From Campylobacteraceae bacterium (GTDB lineage: Bacteria > Campylobacterota > Campylobacteria > Campylobacterales > Sulfurovaceae), in assembly GCA_027035765.1 (NCBI GenBank), contig JALVUD010000044.1:113062-177061 (forward strand): a DNA stretch of 64,000 nucleotides, given 5' to 3'. The translations under genes and the position numbers were made by a program. Below the pieces are notes generated by a model, which saw nothing but the letters and a program-made list of their open reading frames with translations, did no database searches and was not told where the DNA came from. The number at the start of each line of letters is the position of its first letter. Positions within the stretch are counted from its first letter, which is position 1. This document shows, in pieces, positions 62,059-64,000 of this stretch.

Positions 62059-62421
62059 ATGATTCGGATCGGTACCGATATCGTAGTCATCGAACGCATC
62101 GCGAAGAGTCGCGTGCGTTTCGGGGAGCGTTTTCTTCGGCGCTATCTACACCCTGAGGAATATACATCGGCAAGCAGCGACGCCACTCTGGCAGGCCTCT
62201 GGGCGGCCAAGGAAGCGGTGGCCAAGGCACTGGGCTGCGGCATCGGATCGGAACTCTCCTTTGAAGAGATCACGATACGAAAAGACAAGAAGGGAGCCCC
62301 GCAGCTTCAGCTTGCTCCTGAGGCCCTGAAGCGCTTTCCGGTCCGGGAGAGTTCTCTCTCCATCAGCCATGACGGGGGCTTCGCCATCGCTGTCGTCATC
62401 CTGGAACTGGAGAAGCCGTGA
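62059..62421 (+). CDS. acpS: holo-[acyl-carrier-protein] synthase
   Basis: Transfers 4'-phosphopantetheine from CoA to ACP. IGTDIVVIERI (4-14) with the Mg-binding Asp and FAGLWAAKEAVAKALG-like (LAGLWAAKEAVAKALG) motif are diagnostic. ATG 62059 (MIRIGTDIV) follows AGGGAAGG. 120 aa. Confidence 0.95.
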   Translation: MIRIGTDIVVIERIAKSRVRFGERFLRRYLHPEEYTSASSDATLAGLWAAKEAVAKALGCGIGSELSFEEITIRKDKKGAPQLQLAPEALKRFPVRESSLSISHDGGFAIAVVILELEKP

Positions 62422-62423
62422 GC

Positions 62424-62666
62424 TTAGCCGCAGTGTCCTCCTCCACAGCATCCGCCTGCGGGACGATTCTCCTCCACCCTGATCGTGAAGTGTTCTCCTG
62501 TTTCGACCACGGTAAAGTTGTGTTTTTGGCAAAACTCCTCATTCATCTTCTGCGCCATTTTCTGCGCCTGCATCAACGCTTCGTCCTTGCTCTCGAAGAT
62601 TTGTGAGTTTTTCATATCGCTTTTGCGGAAACATCCGCACTCTTTTTCTACATTGACAGTAAACAT
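62424..62666 (-). CDS. small Cys-rich hypothetical protein
   Basis: 80 aa with CGC near residue 10 and a C-terminal metal-binding-like tail GGCCGGGHCG. Convergent with acpS, 2 nt between stops. Short metal-site proteins of this type occur in Campylobacterota; no function is known to me. Confidence 0.65.
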   Translation of the reverse strand: MFTVNVEKECGCFRKSDMKNSQIFESKDEALMQAQKMAQKMNEEFCQKHNFTVVETGEHFTIRVEENRPAGGCCGGGHCG

Positions 62667-62967
62667 TCTCTATCCTTTGTTGGGGTAATAAACCCAAATT
62701 ATGCATTAGCCAGCACGCCTTCTGCATCGATCATCGGCGGCATGGGCGACATATCCAAAGCCTCGACGCACCCTCCGGGTGCGCCTACGTTTTGGCTGTG
62801 CACCCCTACACACCGAGCATCAACACATCTGACGCACTTTCTACTGCATAGTTTGGGATAAACGCAGCCATCCTATCGCAAAAGATTTGAAATGGCTGTT
62901 ATATCTGATAAATATACTCTGAATTAAAAGAAGTGTTAAGTCAGCGGAGTCCCTGGGGAATCCCGCC
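62667..62967. other. 301-bp gap without a gene
   Basis: No convincing frame on either strand. A hairpin CGCACCC-TCC-GGGTGCG lies near 62768-62786; otherwise nothing recognised. Confidence 0.5.
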
Positions 62968-64000
62968 TCAAAAACGTCTCCAGAAGGAGAGGCTCAAAAG
63001 CACATAGACCGTGTAGCATTCCAAACGACCGATGATCATCCCGATCGAGAGAATAATCTTGTCAAAATCGGTGAAGAAGCCGAAGTTCTCCGCCGGGCCC
63101 ACCTTGGCGAAGCCGGGTCCGATATTGCCGACGATAGCCAGCGCCCCGGAGATTGAGGTCATCGCATCGAAACCCCTCCCATAGAGGTAGAGGGAGAGCA
63201 GCACGTTGGTGAAAATATAGAGGACAAAAAAGCCGAAGGTAGAGGCCAGGACATTCTCTTTCAGTTTATTGCCGTCCACATAGACAGCGATCAAAGCCTT
63301 GGGATGTAAAATCCTTTTCATTTCGGCAAAAAGCGTTTTGATGATGACCACGTAGCGGATTACTTTGACCCCTCCGGCAGTTGAGCCTGCGTTGCCCCCT
63401 ACCAGCATCGCCAGAAAAATCAGCGCGATGGCAGCATGTCCCCAGACCCCGTAATCGGTCGAAGCGAAACCGGTGGTGGTCATCACCGAAGCCACGGTAA
63501 AAAAGGAGTGGGTGACCGAGAAACTCAAGGTCGCGGTATCGACAATTTCATGCGTCAGCGTCAGAGCGACGGAGAGGACAAAAAAGACGATCAGATACCA
63601 GCGTACCTCTTCGCTCCAGTAGCCGCTGGGATCCCGGTAGAGCAGGCGCAGGTGCGCCAGGAAGTTGATCCCCGCCAGGATCATAAAGATCGTCGTCACC
63701 CAGAGAATCGCCGGCGAAGCGACCCAGTACCCCATGGAGGCGTTTTTGGTCGAAAACCCACCCGTCGAGAGGGTCGAAAAGGCGTGGTTGACGGCATCGA
63801 ACCAGCTCATGCCGAAGACCTTTAGCAGGATCGCGTCGATGATCGTCAGGGCCAGATAGATCCCCCAGAGACTCAAGGCGGTATCTTTGATCTTGGGACG
63901 GAGCTTTTCGATCTGGATCCCGGTCGATTCGGCCTTGAAGAGGCTGAGGCTTCCCGAGGGGTTGATCATCGAGAGCAGTCCCACCCCCAGGACGATAATC
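62968..64000 (-). CDS. trkH: Trk-type potassium uptake protein TrkH, N-terminus cut by window edge
   Basis: Membrane subunit of the Trk K+ importer. About 344 residues are visible, with pore-loop signatures STLSTGGFSTKN, TTTGFASTDYG, GGNAGSTAGGVKVIR and the C-terminal VGNIGPGFAKVGP. The frame is open to base 64000; complete TrkH is about 480-500 aa, so the first ~140 residues are missing. Confidence 0.94.
   Translation of the reverse strand, partial: IIVLGVGLLSMINPSGSLSLFKAESTGIQIEKLRPKIKDTALSLWGIYLALTIIDAILLKVFGMSWFDAVNHAFSTLSTGGFSTKNASMGYWVASPAILWVTTIFMILAGINFLAHLRLLYRDPSGYWSEEVRWYLIVFFVLSVALTLTHEIVDTATLSFSVTHSFFTVASVMTTTGFASTDYGVWGHAAIALIFLAMLVGGNAGSTAGGVKVIRYVVIIKTLFAEMKRILHPKALIAVYVDGNKLKENVLASTFGFFVLYIFTNVLLSLYLYGRGFDAMTSISGALAIVGNIGPGFAKVGPAENFGFFTDFDKIILSIGMIIGRLECYTVYVLLSLSFWRRF

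Noticed and set aside
62667..62967. Possible riboswitch or small RNA in the gap before trkH
   Set aside because: Apart from one short hairpin there is no conserved-looking structure or promoter.

Overview
The window looks like a chromosomal segment of a denitrifying member of the Campylobacterota, probably of the Sulfurovum/Nitratifractor type; that name is an inference. The evidence is the periplasmic nitrate reductase order napA-G-H-B-F-L-D (no napC), the alaS-maf-PBP1A and rpsB-tsf-ABC ATPase neighbourhoods familiar from Campylobacter, a roughly mid-50% GC content by eye, and very tight gene packing with ATGA and TAATG overlaps. No phage, insertion sequence, integrase or CRISPR array was found.

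Layout. 1-7.0 kb: ileS (cut by the window edge), a CinA-family gene, four tRNAs (Lys, Glu, Val, Asp) behind a consensus promoter, and a znuABC-type metal transporter. 7.2-21.2 kb: mostly cell-envelope genes (M20 amidohydrolase, PBP1A, ABC ATPase, bioF, maf, HemJ/CopD-like protein, alaS, murG, ftsW, and divergently a FtsI-type class B PBP). 21.5-36.5 kb: housekeeping and small conserved genes (panC, prfB, DUF1439 lipoprotein, LolD-like ATPase, tsf, rpsB with an HhH extension, bcp, DUF523, DUF937, DUF420, aldehyde dehydrogenase, an AsmA-like repeat protein, DUF59). 35.3-61.9 kb: a denitrification island with a heme-copper-like membrane protein plus DUF2249 partner, the nap operon ending in a Met8/CysG-N gene, nirDL, a Crp/Fnr regulator, cobA, nirJ-F-C, a siroheme nitrite/sulfite reductase, a diheme peroxidase, an AraC/SDR/unknown series, nirS (cd1 nitrite reductase), an overlooked 53-residue membrane protein, norB, norC and several small membrane proteins. 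62-64 kb: acpS, a small Cys-rich protein and trkH (cut by the window edge).

How the genes work together. Nitrate is reduced to nitrite by NapAB with electrons from NapGH, nitrite to NO by NirS, and NO to N2O by NorCB. Heme d1 for NirS can be made from uroporphyrinogen III by CobA, the Met8-like dehydrogenase/chelatase, NirDL, NirJ and NirF, all encoded here; NirG/H, NirN and nosZ are not in the window. Seven promoters in this island carry an FNR-type TTGAT-N4-ATCAA palindrome exactly 22 bp from a recognisable -10 hexamer (centre at -41.5, class II geometry). The encoded Crp/Fnr protein has the E-x-x-S-R recognition helix expected to read that site, so the island looks like a single regulon.

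The most unusual feature is a scattered set of degenerate tandem arrays whose unit is always 7 bp, although the unit sequence differs between sites. They sit at gene boundaries, often touch or supply the stop codon of the neighbouring gene, and are often paired with short perfect hairpins. One lies in frame inside the siroheme reductase gene. Two pairs are inverted copies of the same heptamer and enclose 170-245 bp modules. They resemble the heptameric STRR repeats known from cyanobacteria; I know of no description of this arrangement in Campylobacterota, but could not search.
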